Below, in pieces: positions 1 to 7,199 of a stretch of 10,066 bases of DNA. Every line of letters begins with the position of its first letter. Position 1 is the stretch's first letter. The DNA lies in contig JAFWWX010000261.1 of NCBI GenBank assembly GCA_017517985.1, forward strand, positions 1-10,066, given 5' to 3'. This DNA is from Clostridia bacterium (GTDB lineage Bacteria; Bacillota_A; Clostridia; Oscillospirales; CAG-382). The position numbers were made by a program, and so were the translations under genes. A model generated the notes under the pieces. That model did no database searches and was not told where the DNA came from. It was given only the letters and a program-made list of their open reading frames with translations.

Positions 1-1138
1 CTACGATTACTATAACCGTTTCGCTTGTTATCCCTGCTTTTATTGCAGCATCCCCCAGAATTAGACCGCCAACAACACTGAGAGCGTCACCTACAGCTTT
101 AGGCATTCTGACACCAACCTCGCGTATTATTTCAAATATAATCAGAACAACAAGCATTTCCGTGAATATATCAAAGGGAATATTACTTCTTGTCTGCATT
201 TGTGTTTTGTATAAAGAGTAGGGAAGCGCTCCCTTGTGAAACTCATTTATTGCAACATATATTGCAGGCAGATATATTGCGAGCATCATTCCCAAAAAAC
301 GAAGTACCCTTATAAAAGTGGCATAATATATGCTTTTTGTATAGTCTTCCGCAGATTGTATGCTTTCTGTAAAAAGGTATGGTACGGTTAACACAACAGG
401 ACTTCCGTCACATATAATTGCAATTCTTCCTCCAAGGATTTTTGATGCAACTTTGTCAGGCTTTTCGCTGTTTCCAACCTCTGAAAACAAATTAAATTTT
501 TTACTTTGTAGTTTCAGTTCAAGAAAACCTGAATCAACACAGGAACCCATATCTATTTCTGTCAGCCTTTTTAAAAGTTCGTCAAGTACCTCTTGTTTTG
601 CAATTCCCTCATAGTAAACTATTTTAATGTCGGTGTTTGTTTTGTTCCCGAAGGTCTTATTTATTACTTTTAACTTTTCACTACGAATTATTTTTCTGAT
701 AAGTGTCAGATTTACCATAGCATTTTCAACAAAACCTTGCCTTGGCCCTCTGACTACAGCCTCGCTGTCCGGCTCGCTTATACTTCTTCCGTCCTCGCTT
801 CTTGCGTCAGCTACAAAGCTGAATGACTTATTTTTGTACTCGCCTGTTATCAGGGCATTGCCCGATAATATTTTTTGTACTGCATCATTTATATCAATAC
901 ATTCGGAAAGTGGAAGTGTCGCAAGAATACCCGGTAGTGTTTCTTTGTCAAATACCTTTTCAAGGTTTGAACTGATAGGCTTTAGTATTCCTTCGGTTAT
1001 ATATTTTTTATCGCATAAATTTATAATATAAAGGACAGTTAAGGTCTGATTATTTTCGTTTGTCAAAACTCTTTTTGCAAAATCAGCGCAGTTCCGGAAT
1101 TTGTTTTCAAGCTCTTTTACAAATATTTCCGAATCCAT
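1..1138 (-). CDS. GerA-family spore germination receptor subunit A (partial, C-terminus outside window)
   Basis: The A subunit of a nutrient germinant receptor sits in the inner spore membrane and helps convert nutrient sensing into ion and dipicolinate release. About 379 N-terminal residues are visible; the family is usually about 480-520, so the end lies off the left edge. The signature EPDSEAVVRGPRQGF is at residues 122-136 of the soluble N-terminal domain. Hydrophobic segments begin near residues 275-297 and 324-341. The family-typical stretch around 337-365 (EIIREVGVRMPKAVGDAL, then a GG-containing helix) is also present. The ATG at 1136-1138 has an ACGGAGGAA Shine-Dalgarno four to five bases upstream. 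The B and C subunit genes would be expected beyond the left edge. SpoVAF is a related alternative; the visible part cannot separate a receptor subunit from that paralogue. Confidence 0.93.
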   Translation of the reverse strand, partial: MDSEIFVKELENKFRNCADFAKRVLTNENNQTLTVLYIINLCDKKYITEGILKPISSNLEKVFDKETLPGILATLPLSECIDINDAVQKILSGNALITGEYKNKSFSFVADARSEDGRSISEPDSEAVVRGPRQGFVENAMVNLTLIRKIIRSEKLKVINKTFGNKTNTDIKIVYYEGIAKQEVLDELLKRLTEIDMGSCVDSGFLELKLQSKKFNLFSEVGNSEKPDKVASKILGGRIAIICDGSPVVLTVPYLFTESIQSAEDYTKSIYYATFIRVLRFLGMMLAIYLPAIYVAINEFHKGALPYSLYKTQMQTRSNIPFDIFTEMLVVLIIFEIIREVGVRMPKAVGDALSVVGGLILGDAAIKAGITSETVIVIV

Positions 1139-1165
1139 AATTCCTCCGTAAAATAACTTTTTACA

Positions 1166-1195
1166 TAGTATTCCCATATATAAAATATTAATTCA
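1166..1195 (-). promoter_or_regulatory. candidate sigma-G promoter of the gerA-type gene
   Basis: On the minus strand TGAATT (1190-1195) is followed by a 17-base spacer and AATACTA (1166-1172). This is close to the sigma-G consensus (TGMATA, 17-18 bases, CATACTA-like). It would start the transcript about 20 bases before the germination gene start codon. Forespore sigma-G control is the known mode for GerA operons, so sequence and context agree. The match was made by eye. Confidence 0.65.
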
Positions 1196-1209
1196 TCCGA
1201 GGTAGATGT

Positions 1210-1875
1210 ATGATTAATGAAATTCCAAATATAAAAAAAGAAAGACTCCGTAAGACCTTAACTTTTGAAAATATAAAAGTTCTTGAGATGAATATTGAAT
1301 ATCCGGTATTCAACAGAAATGAAGTAGATGCTGATTATAAATCAATAAACGATTTTTATAAGAAGTTATCGGATAATTATATAAATTACTGTGAGTTGGT
1401 ACTGTATAACAGAATAAAAAAACATTACACTCATAATGATAATATAAAACCTTTTGGTGAAATAATGAAATTCTTTGCTCCTCACAATAGCAAGGATTAT
1501 GTTTCGGTTATATGTGAAATTACACATTTTGACGGTTATTTTAAAAGGACAACAAGGATAAATCAGACCTGGCAATATAAAGATAATATAATGTTGCCAG
1601 CAAATTACTTTTATAAAAAAATTGGAATGTCACATAAGAAAATAAAAAAATATATAGGTGATATTATAATGGAAAAAATCAAAAACGGAAATGCGGATTT
1701 TTCTTACACGGATAAAAGTGTCAGAAAATACGCATACAATGTAAATACAAATAATTATTATCTTTGTAAAAAGGGCGTTGCATTTTGGTTTGATACAGGA
1801 ACGATAGCCCCCGAATCAGAGGGATTTCCTGCCTTTGTTATCCCTTATAAAGAGAAAGAGGAGTTGTCGAATTGA
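1210..1875 (+). CDS. DUF3298/RsiV-C-terminal-like protein, soluble
   Basis: A 221-residue protein of unknown role. The C-terminal stretch at residues 183-213 (YYLCKKGVAFWF, then IAPESEGFPAFVIPY) has the order of the DUF3298 domain found at the C-terminus of RsiV-type anti-sigma factors: a 'Y.L...G..F.F....IAP...G...F.IPY' pattern. The N-terminal two thirds (near residues 25-65 and 95-130) fit the mixed alpha/beta part of such domains. No signal peptide or membrane helix is visible, unlike RsiV and most secreted DUF3298 proteins, so it appears cytosolic. The ATG at 1210 follows CGAGGTAG. The gene diverges from the gerA-type gene over a 71-base gap. I saw no clear sigma-A promoter for it there, only AT-rich candidates such as TTTACA at 1160 with TAAAAT at 1181, whose 15-base spacer is short. 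The stop codon lies inside the following terminator hairpin. Confidence 0.7.
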   Translation: MINEIPNIKKERLRKTLTFENIKVLEMNIEYPVFNRNEVDADYKSINDFYKKLSDNYINYCELVLYNRIKKHYTHNDNIKPFGEIMKFFAPHNSKDYVSVICEITHFDGYFKRTTRINQTWQYKDNIMLPANYFYKKIGMSHKKIKKYIGDIIMEKIKNGNADFSYTDKSVRKYAYNVNTNNYYLCKKGVAFWFDTGTIAPESEGFPAFVIPYKEKEELSN

Positions 1876-1895
1876 CAACTCCTAAAATAATTTTT
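1859..1895 (+). terminator. intrinsic terminator after the DUF3298-like gene
   Basis: A perfect 10-bp stem, AGGAGTTGTC (1859-1868) with GACAACTCCT (1874-1883), closes a 5-base loop. It is followed by AAAATAA and five Ts (1891-1895). The gene's TGA stop lies at the loop/stem border. tex converges from the other side and ends at 1897, so the hairpin may serve both strands, although the minus-strand T-tract is weak. Confidence 0.75.
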
Positions 1896-1896
1896 G

Positions 1897-4050
1897 TTAT
1901 TCGTTTATATCACGCATAGTAAGAGAAATTCTCTTTTTTGCTTCGTTGACTTCAAGTACCTTTACCTTTACTATATCTCCAACGGAGAGAACCTCTGACG
2001 GATGTTTTATAAATTTGTTACAAATCTGGGATATGTGAACAAGACCGTCCTGGTGAACGCCAATATCAACAAAAGCACCAAAGTCTATTACATTTCTTAC
2101 AGTACCTTTAAGTACCATGTCAGGCTTCAGGTCAGATATTTCCATAACATCATTTCTGAGTATCGGAGAGGGGAGCTCGTCTCTGGGGTCGCGTCCCGGC
2201 TTTAAAAGCTCTTTTACAATGTCAAGAATTGTAGGGACTCCCACACCGCAAACTTCTACTGCTTTGCTTTCGCCGACTTTTTTAAGTCTTTCAACAAGGT
2301 CTGATAGATTACCTTTTGCAACATCCTCAAGTGTATATCCGCAAAGTTCGAGAAGCTTTTCTGCAGCAGAATAGCTTTCGGGGTGAACACCTGTGTTATC
2401 AAGAATATTCTTACTTTCCGGAACTCTTAAGAATCCTGCACACTGTTCAAAGGCTTTAGGACCAAGTTTCGGAACCTTTGTCAGCTGTTTTCTTGATGTA
2501 AATATACCGTTTTCTTCACGATATGTGACGATGTTTTTAGCGGTTGTACCATTAAGACCGGATACATTTTTAAGTAGAGAGGGTGAAGCTGTGTTAAGGT
2601 CAACACCAACGCTGTTTACGCAGTCCTCGACAACACCTCCAAGAGCTTCATCAAGTCTTGCCGGAGGCATATCGTGCTGATACTGACCGACACCTATTGA
2701 TTTTGGGTCTATTTTTACAAGCTCTGCGAGGGGGTCCTGAAGTCTTCTTGCAATGGATACCGCACTTCTAAGTGATACGTCATATTCCGGAAATTCTTCA
2801 GCACCAAGCTTAGATGCGGAATATACGGATGCGCCTGCTTCGTTTACAATAACATAGCTTACGCCATTTAGTTCTTTAAGCATATCTGCGACAAATCTTT
2901 CGGATTCTCTTGATGCTGTACCGTTTCCAATAGCTATGTTTTTTACATCGTGTTTTTTTATAAGATATGTGAGCTTTATTTTTGCCTCATCAATTTTATT
3001 GTGTGGAGGAGTAGGGTATACAACGGAGGTTTCAAGCACCTTTCCGGTGCCGTCAACAACAGCAATTTTACATCCTGTTCTGTAGGCAGGGTCAAAGCCC
3101 ATTGTAACATTTCCTTTTACTGGAGGCTGCATAAGAAGAGGTTTCAGATTGAGAGCGAAATTTTTGATAGCTCCTTCACTTGCTTCATCAGTCAGAAGAT
3201 TCCTAATTTCTCTTTCAACTGACGGGAAAATAAGTCTTGAATAAGAATCCTGTGCTGAAGCTGAAACAAAATCAGCACATTCACCGGTTGAAGTAATAAC
3301 CTTTCCCAGAATGATGTTCATAGCAGCATCGTCAGGGAATACAACGGATACTTTTAAGAATTCTTCGTTTTCGCCTCTGTTTATTGCAAGGACCTGATGA
3401 CCTGGAATCTTTGCAATTTCCTTTGAGAATTCGTAGTACATTGTATAAACGGATTCAACTTCGGGATTACCTGTAGAGGAGATAAGACCATGTTTGAGAA
3501 TGGATTCTCTGAGTATTTTTCTGATATCTGCATCATCGGAAATCCATTCGGCAATAATGTCGGAAGCACCTGCGAGTGCATCTTCTACAGTATTTACTTC
3601 CTTTTCTTCGTCAATATATTTCTCAGCTTCGGCACTGATTGTAGTGTCACCGATATTCTGCCCAAATATAAATTCCGCGAGAGGTTCAAGACCTTTTTCT
3701 TTTGCGATTGTTGCTCTTGTTCTTCTCTTTTGCTTGTATGGACGGTAAATATCCTCCACTTCGGTCATTGTTGTTGCATTATCGATTGCAGAAATAAGCT
3801 CGTCGGTGAGCTTGCCCTGAGCTTCAATAGAGTTTTTAACTTCTGTACGTCTTGCTTCGAGATTTCGTAGATAGTTAAGTCTGTCGGCAAGAGTACGAAG
3901 GGCGGTATCGTCCATTGTACCGTGCATTTCTTTTCTGTATCGAGCGATAAAGGGGATAGTGTTACCCTCATCTATAAGATTGATTACATTCTGAACATGT
4001 GTCTCACTTTTGTCAAGTTCTCTTGCAAGAATCTGAATAATTGTTTCCAT
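1897..4050 (-). CDS. tex: Tex-family S1 RNA-binding transcription accessory protein
   Basis: A 717-residue cytosolic nucleic-acid-binding protein of the Tex family, close to family length, implicated in transcription and RNA handling. Visible domains in order are: a helical N-terminal region with the family stretch GNTIPFIARYRKEMHG (residues 29-44) and the motif IYRPYKQKRRTRA (101-113); a YqgF/RNase H-like fold starting at MGFDPAYRTGCKIAVVDG (317-334) and including AIGNGTASRE (373-382); a helix-hairpin-helix region from VGVDLNTASPSLL to the FLRV near 540-543; and a C-terminal S1 domain at about 643-713, with VIDFGAFVDIG and the closing KKRISLTMRD. The ATG at 4050 has AGGAGA upstream. It is transcribed alone from its own promoter and faces away from tRNA-Ser. 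Nothing looks broken. Confidence 0.97.
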   Translation of the reverse strand: METIIQILARELDKSETHVQNVINLIDEGNTIPFIARYRKEMHGTMDDTALRTLADRLNYLRNLEARRTEVKNSIEAQGKLTDELISAIDNATTMTEVEDIYRPYKQKRRTRATIAKEKGLEPLAEFIFGQNIGDTTISAEAEKYIDEEKEVNTVEDALAGASDIIAEWISDDADIRKILRESILKHGLISSTGNPEVESVYTMYYEFSKEIAKIPGHQVLAINRGENEEFLKVSVVFPDDAAMNIILGKVITSTGECADFVSASAQDSYSRLIFPSVEREIRNLLTDEASEGAIKNFALNLKPLLMQPPVKGNVTMGFDPAYRTGCKIAVVDGTGKVLETSVVYPTPPHNKIDEAKIKLTYLIKKHDVKNIAIGNGTASRESERFVADMLKELNGVSYVIVNEAGASVYSASKLGAEEFPEYDVSLRSAVSIARRLQDPLAELVKIDPKSIGVGQYQHDMPPARLDEALGGVVEDCVNSVGVDLNTASPSLLKNVSGLNGTTAKNIVTYREENGIFTSRKQLTKVPKLGPKAFEQCAGFLRVPESKNILDNTGVHPESYSAAEKLLELCGYTLEDVAKGNLSDLVERLKKVGESKAVEVCGVGVPTILDIVKELLKPGRDPRDELPSPILRNDVMEISDLKPDMVLKGTVRNVIDFGAFVDIGVHQDGLVHISQICNKFIKHPSEVLSVGDIVKVKVLEVNEAKKRISLTMRDINE

Positions 4051-4086
4051 TTTGTCTCCTTATTGAGTTACAGATAATATGTTGGT

Positions 4087-4115
4087 ATTATATCACAAAA
4101 CTTTTTTTGTTTCAA
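4087..4115 (-). promoter_or_regulatory. sigma-A promoter of tex
   Basis: Minus-strand TTGAAA (4110-4115), a 17-base spacer and TATAAT (4087-4092) form a near-consensus housekeeping promoter. It leaves a 5' leader of about 30 bases before the tex start codon at 4050. Confidence 0.85.
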
Positions 4116-4163
4116 GTGTAATTTTGTCATTTAATTAAAAAATACAATTTTTGAAAAAAACAC

Positions 4164-4192
4164 TTGACAAAATATCTCTTTTATGATATACT
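4164..4192 (+). promoter_or_regulatory. sigma-A promoter of tRNA-Ser
   Basis: TTGACA (4164-4169), a 17-base spacer and TATACT (4187-4192) form an almost perfect housekeeping promoter. Transcription would start near 4199, giving a 5' leader of about 39 bases for processing to the mature tRNA end at 4238. Confidence 0.88.
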
Positions 4193-5959
4193 TACAAAGT
4201 CGTCGGCAGTGACATGCTGAAGAACCACTTCAAATATGGAGAAGTCGCGTAGCTGGTCGAGCGCGCACGATTGGAAATCGTGTAACCGGTAAAACGGTTC
4301 GAGAGTTCGAATCTCTCCTTCTCCGCCAGAGAAAACACAATTTTGAAAAAAATTGTGTTTTCTTTTTTTGTCTAAAATTCTGGCAGGAATAAATTCAACA
4401 ATCCTAAACCGCAAGGAATTATCCTTGCCGTAGTCATCTGCTACAAGTTTTAATAAATCATTACCATAGCATAATGTTATTTCCACTTTATCTTCATAGA
4501 CTACCACTTTATCAACAAAAAGATTTACAATTTCTTTAATACCTTTCAATGTGCCGTTTTCAAACTCTGATTTAGCATATCTGAATGCTTCAAGAATTAC
4601 ATCTTCTGTTAATGTTGTTTCTCTGGCTTTCGCCTTTACATTTTCAAGTTCAATATCTAAACTGATTTTTTCATTTTCAAGGGATTTCAAACTATCAGCA
4701 AGTGCTTGTGAAAAACCTATTGAAGCAATAGCATTAGTTGTATTGTTGATTTTGTAATTTACACTATCAATGAGTTTTTCAAGCCTTTTAATCTCTTGTG
4801 TATAGTTATCATCTTGTGAATTATGATATTTCCTATAAGCAGAAACAATTTCTTCAATTCTGCTTTCGTCAAAGACAATTTTACTAATAAGTTGAACTAC
4901 ACTCTTATCAAGGACATCACGATTTACTTCGCCATTATGACATTTAACCTTTTGATTTTTATGGGTGCAACGATAACTTACATATTGTGGGTGTGTATCA
5001 TTTGCCTTTCTGCTATTTCCAACATAAGCAGATTCACATTCGCCACAGACAATTTTCCCAGACAATAAATATGTTTCTCGTGCTTTGAAACTGCCTGCTC
5101 TCTGTTGCCTTTCTTTCATTATCTTTTGAACCTTATCAAAATCATCTTTACTTATAAGGGCAGGGCAACCATTTTCAATTCTGACAATTTCTTCTTCTGG
5201 CTTGTATTTATGCCCATTTCTCTTTCTTGTAGCACTATTTGCCTTTTCAGACTTATTGTAAATATATGTGCCACAATACTTTTCGTTTTTCAAAATTGAA
5301 AATAGTGAGTTCTTGCCAAACACATTTCCAGTTTTGGTCTTATAGCCTTTACGATTTAATTCATTTACAACATCCATATAGGATTCTCCCTTTAAGATGT
5401 TTTCAAATATCAGTTTTACCGCACCTGCTTCGTCTGGATTGATTATAAGTTTCTTTGTTTGCTTATCTACATTGTAGCCAAGCGGGGGAAGTCCTCCCGT
5501 ATGATTACATTTTAAGGCGTTTTCCATTTTGCCCTTTTCAACTTCTCTGGCAAGGTTAAGAATATAATATTCAGCCATACCTTCTAAAACTGATTCCAGA
5601 ATAACACTTTCTGGACTATCATCAAGCCTTTCTGTTACGCTGAACAGTTTAACTCCGTTTGACTTAATAATATACTTGTAATGTGCCGAATCGTATCTGT
5701 TTCTGGCAAAGCGGTCAAGTTTATGTACTACAATGGCATCAAATCTACCTTTACTACTATCAGCAATCATCTGTTTGAAAGCGGTTCTGTTATCGGTTTT
5801 TGCCGATTGTGCTCTATCTTCATAAAACTTGATTAGGGTATAACCCTCTTTATCGCAAAATTCTCTAATTGCTCTTTCTTGTGCTTCGATACTTTCTTCT
5901 CTTTGTAGGTCAGATGAATATCTCGCATAACCTACAACTTGTAATTCTCTGTTTCTCAT
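4181..5959 (-). CDS. large serine recombinase (integrase), with C-terminal read-through across tRNA-Ser
   Basis: A site-specific DNA recombinase that would excise and integrate the element. Its N-terminal resolvase domain has YARYSSDLQ, with R13 and the probable catalytic S15, then HKLDRFARN (79-87) carrying the conserved arginines. A Recombinase domain spans about 150-285 (GGLPPLGY and later LKNEKYCGTYIYN). A zinc ribbon has C305-x2-C308 and C331-x8-C340. A coiled-coil region spans about 385-445. The ATG at 5959 follows AAAGGA nine to ten bases upstream. The gene starts 20 bases after the ardA stop and probably shares its transcript. Residues 533-543 are encoded by the tRNA terminator and 544-574 by antisense tRNA-Ser, so the tail from about 533 is chromosomal sequence, not family sequence. 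In the excised circle the protein would end differently. The stop lies within the spacer of the tRNA promoter. Confidence 0.93.
   Translation of the reverse strand: MRNRELQVVGYARYSSDLQREESIEAQERAIREFCDKEGYTLIKFYEDRAQSAKTDNRTAFKQMIADSSKGRFDAIVVHKLDRFARNRYDSAHYKYIIKSNGVKLFSVTERLDDSPESVILESVLEGMAEYYILNLAREVEKGKMENALKCNHTGGLPPLGYNVDKQTKKLIINPDEAGAVKLIFENILKGESYMDVVNELNRKGYKTKTGNVFGKNSLFSILKNEKYCGTYIYNKSEKANSATRKRNGHKYKPEEEIVRIENGCPALISKDDFDKVQKIMKERQQRAGSFKARETYLLSGKIVCGECESAYVGNSRKANDTHPQYVSYRCTHKNQKVKCHNGEVNRDVLDKSVVQLISKIVFDESRIEEIVSAYRKYHNSQDDNYTQEIKRLEKLIDSVNYKINNTTNAIASIGFSQALADSLKSLENEKISLDIELENVKAKARETTLTEDVILEAFRYAKSEFENGTLKGIKEIVNLFVDKVVVYEDKVEITLCYGNDLLKLVADDYGKDNSLRFRIVEFIPARILDKKRKHNFFQNCVFSGGEGEIRTLEPFYRLHDFQSCALDQLRDFSIFEVVLQHVTADDFVSIS
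4238..4328 (+). tRNA. tRNA-Ser (anticodon GGA)
   Basis: The acceptor arms GGAGAAG (4238-4244) and CTTCTCC (4318-4324) pair perfectly, with discriminator G and an encoded CCA (4326-4328). The anticodon arm is CACGA-TTGGAAA-TCGTG, giving anticodon GGA, which reads UCC and UCU serine codons. A long class II variable arm (ACCGGT AAA ACGGTT-type hairpin) and a T arm GAGAG-TTCGAAT-CTCTC complete the 91-base serine tRNA. It has its own promoter and terminator. The recombinase reading frame on the other strand overlaps all of it. Confidence 0.97.
4318..4380. other. candidate chromosome/element junction (attachment site, one side)
   Basis: The tRNA-Ser gene is intact on its 5' side. A recombinase gene immediately follows its 3' end and points toward it, the usual arrangement when an element integrates at a tRNA 3' end and leaves the tRNA whole. 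The crossover is inferred to lie between the 3' acceptor strand (4318) and the region just past the terminator, where the recombinase frame loses recognisable family sequence. The partner junction is not in the window, so no direct repeat can be matched and the exact core is unknown. Confidence 0.5.
4330..4369 (+). terminator. intrinsic terminator of tRNA-Ser
   Basis: A perfect 14-bp stem, GAAAACACAATTTT (4331-4344) with AAAATTGTGTTTTC (4349-4362), closes a GAAA tetraloop. One more A-T pair and a run of seven Ts (4363-4369) follow. It begins two bases after the tRNA CCA. On the minus strand the same DNA is read as residues 533-543 of the recombinase ORF. It could be host DNA or the first bases of the element. 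Confidence 0.88.
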
Positions 5960-5979
5960 ATCTGTTAATCCTTTCTGCT

Positions 5980-6507
5980 TTAATAAGCCATAATATAACC
6001 ATTTTTAGTAAAACAACCACAACCGTCAAGGTCTATATCTCTGCCATAAGATGAATAATCAAAATAGCATTTTAGGTTTTCTGGAATATCAATACAACAA
6101 CATTCCTCCGCAAAGTAATAGCCTAAATCATAGTCATTTTCAATGTTTTCATATAAAGTATAACTATCTAAATCTTCAATCAGTTCCATTACCTCTGTTG
6201 CTGATGTAGCACCCTGATACTCTAAAACTGCTTCCAGTTTCTTAATATCGTAAGAATCAAGTGCTTCAATCGTTTCAGCAAGTTCATTTAATTTATAAAT
6301 ATTGGAGTATTCACCTATAACTTTTGTTAAGCCATAGATTTCACTTTCCCAATCGGTCAGAAAAAATTCTTCGTATTCTTCGTTAATTCCAATTCTCTTT
6401 AATACTTCGTCAAGTTCCTCTGTGGGAACGGGTAATTCTACCCATTCCCCAACGAGAAAGCCTTCTACATATTTTCCGAGATTACTAATATACAAATTTA
6501 ACATCAT
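5980..6507 (-). CDS. ardA: ArdA-type antirestriction protein
   Basis: A 175-residue DNA-mimic protein that inhibits type I restriction-modification enzymes and protects incoming mobile DNA. The order of motifs follows ArdA of Tn916-like elements: N-terminal NLYISNLGKYVEGFLVGEW (residues 4-22), the central EEYEEFFLTDWE (43-54), the LNEL segment (73-76), and C-terminal YFDYSSYGRDIDLDG (148-162). By hand count it has 39 Asp/Glu against 10 Lys/Arg, as expected for a DNA mimic. Unusual are six cysteines near the C-terminus (136-138, 147, 163, 165). Two adjacent ATGs (6507, 6504) lie behind GCGAGG; either could start. It sits between a 37-residue ORF (13-base gap) and the recombinase (20-base gap), probably as one operon. 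Confidence 0.93.
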   Translation of the reverse strand: MMLNLYISNLGKYVEGFLVGEWVELPVPTEELDEVLKRIGINEEYEEFFLTDWESEIYGLTKVIGEYSNIYKLNELAETIEALDSYDIKKLEAVLEYQGATSATEVMELIEDLDSYTLYENIENDYDLGYYFAEECCCIDIPENLKCYFDYSSYGRDIDLDGCGCFTKNGYIMAY

Positions 6508-6520
6508 TAGTGCCTCGCTT

Positions 6521-6634
6521 TCATCTTTTAATATAGTTATTCATATTTTCGCATAAAATCTTAATTATCTCATTGTAATCAATGATGTTTTCTTCCTTTG
6601 GAATATAGATTATTTTTTTATTTTTACTTTTCAT
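6521..6634 (-). CDS. 37-residue hypothetical protein ahead of ardA
   Basis: A short ORF begins MKSKNKKIIYIPKEEN and ends MNNYIKR, stopping 13 bases before the ardA start. The ATG at 6634 has AAGGAG about ten bases upstream. It is the first ORF after the promoter at 6690-6718, and the ardA ribosome binding site lies in the gap after its stop. These points support real translation, perhaps as a leader or coupling cistron for ardA. It has a basic N-terminus and a short amphipathic second half. I recognise no family and give it no function. Confidence 0.55.
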   Translation of the reverse strand: MKSKNKKIIYIPKEENIIDYNEIIKILCENMNNYIKR

Positions 6635-6689
6635 AGCTTAAACGCTCCTTGATTTGATTTTTTGTTTGTGATGCACATCTTATAATTAT

Positions 6690-6718
6690 ATTTTAACACA
6701 AAAATCAACATAAATCAA
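6690..6718 (-). promoter_or_regulatory. promoter of the orf37-ardA-recombinase operon
   Basis: Minus-strand TTGATT (6713-6718), a 17-base spacer and TAAAAT (6690-6695) form the likely sigma-A promoter. It lines up with the promoter of the ArdA-paralogue operon, including GGATTTCTTGA leading into the -35 box. An alternative -10, TATAAT, lies at 6685-6690 but lacks a good -35. The 5' leader would be about 50 bases. Confidence 0.65.
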
Positions 6719-6726
6719 GAAATCCA

Positions 6727-6742
6727 TTCCGTCCATACGGAA
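6727..6742. repeat. palindrome TTCCGT-CCAT-ACGGAA, candidate operator
   Basis: Perfect 6-bp arms surround a 4-base centre, eight bases upstream of the -35 box on the minus strand and four bases after the stop of the ArdA paralogue. A related TTCC...GGAA palindrome occupies the same place at the second operon (7333-7348). The position fits an activator or repressor site. No T-tract follows, so a terminator is unlikely. Confidence 0.5.
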
Positions 6743-6746
6743 GAAA

Positions 6747-7199
6747 TCAAACTATTTTAATTAAAATTCCGTAAGTAGTAAAAACTCTTTTTCCCTTGTA
6801 TTCTCTGGTATTGTAAGCACTTTCATCTACATTTTGGATTAACTTATAGTCTTTAAGGCAATCTAAAATCTCAATTAAATCATCAGAACTTGAATAATTG
6901 TATGCTTCAATATAAGCACATAGTTTATCCGTATCATCTTCTGAAAGATTTTCTAACCGTCCTGCTAAATTATTCAGTTCTATAATTTTCTTGTGATTAT
7001 TTAATTTGTTGCCTTTGCCGAATACTTCATTTTTACATTCTGTGATAAAGCATTCCAGACATTCATCATTCTTACCGATTTGTTTCAGCACTCTTTCAAG
7101 TGCTACTCTGCCTATGGGTAATCTAACCCATTTCCCCTCTATACCTGCTTTGTTGCCTGCTTTACTTTTGGTAATAAAATATACCGCCATTCTGCTCAT
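6747..7199 (-). CDS. diverged ArdA paralogue
   Basis: A 150-residue paralogue of the neighbouring ArdA. The N-terminal part lines up: VYFITKSKAG...GKWVRLPI...LERVLKQIGKNDECLECFITE matches LYISNLGKY...GEWVELPV...LDEVLKRIGINEEYEEFFLTD, and IIELNNLAGRLENL matches IYKLNELAETIEAL. It lacks the C-terminal FDYxxYGRDIDLDG block and is about 25 residues shorter. By hand count it has 24 basic and 22 acidic residues, against 10 and 39 in the neighbour, so the DNA-mimic charge is gone. I chose ATG 7199 because GAGAGGAAC lies just upstream. ATG 7190 is possible, and an in-frame TTG at 7268 lacks a ribosome binding site. It may have a new role, such as regulation or nuclease binding. The gene has its own promoter and no terminator before the next operon. 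Confidence 0.75.
   Translation of the reverse strand: MSRMAVYFITKSKAGNKAGIEGKWVRLPIGRVALERVLKQIGKNDECLECFITECKNEVFGKGNKLNNHKKIIELNNLAGRLENLSEDDTDKLCAYIEAYNYSSSDDLIEILDCLKDYKLIQNVDESAYNTREYKGKRVFTTYGILIKIV

Noticed and set aside
360..1031. Plus-strand ORFs opposite the germination gene
   Set aside because: They are shadows of the clear GerA-type reading frame on the minus strand.
2002..3971. Several short ORFs opposite or within tex
   Set aside because: tex is complete and unambiguous on the minus strand; these lack ribosome binding sites and family features.
4181..4362. The C-terminal 60 residues of the recombinase as a functional domain
   Set aside because: They are encoded by the tRNA terminator, the antisense strand of tRNA-Ser and its upstream leader, so they reflect the insertion site rather than family sequence.
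6727..6742. Terminator after the ArdA paralogue
   Set aside because: The hairpin has only 6-bp arms and no T-tract follows on the minus strand. Its shared position with 7333-7348 fits an operator better.
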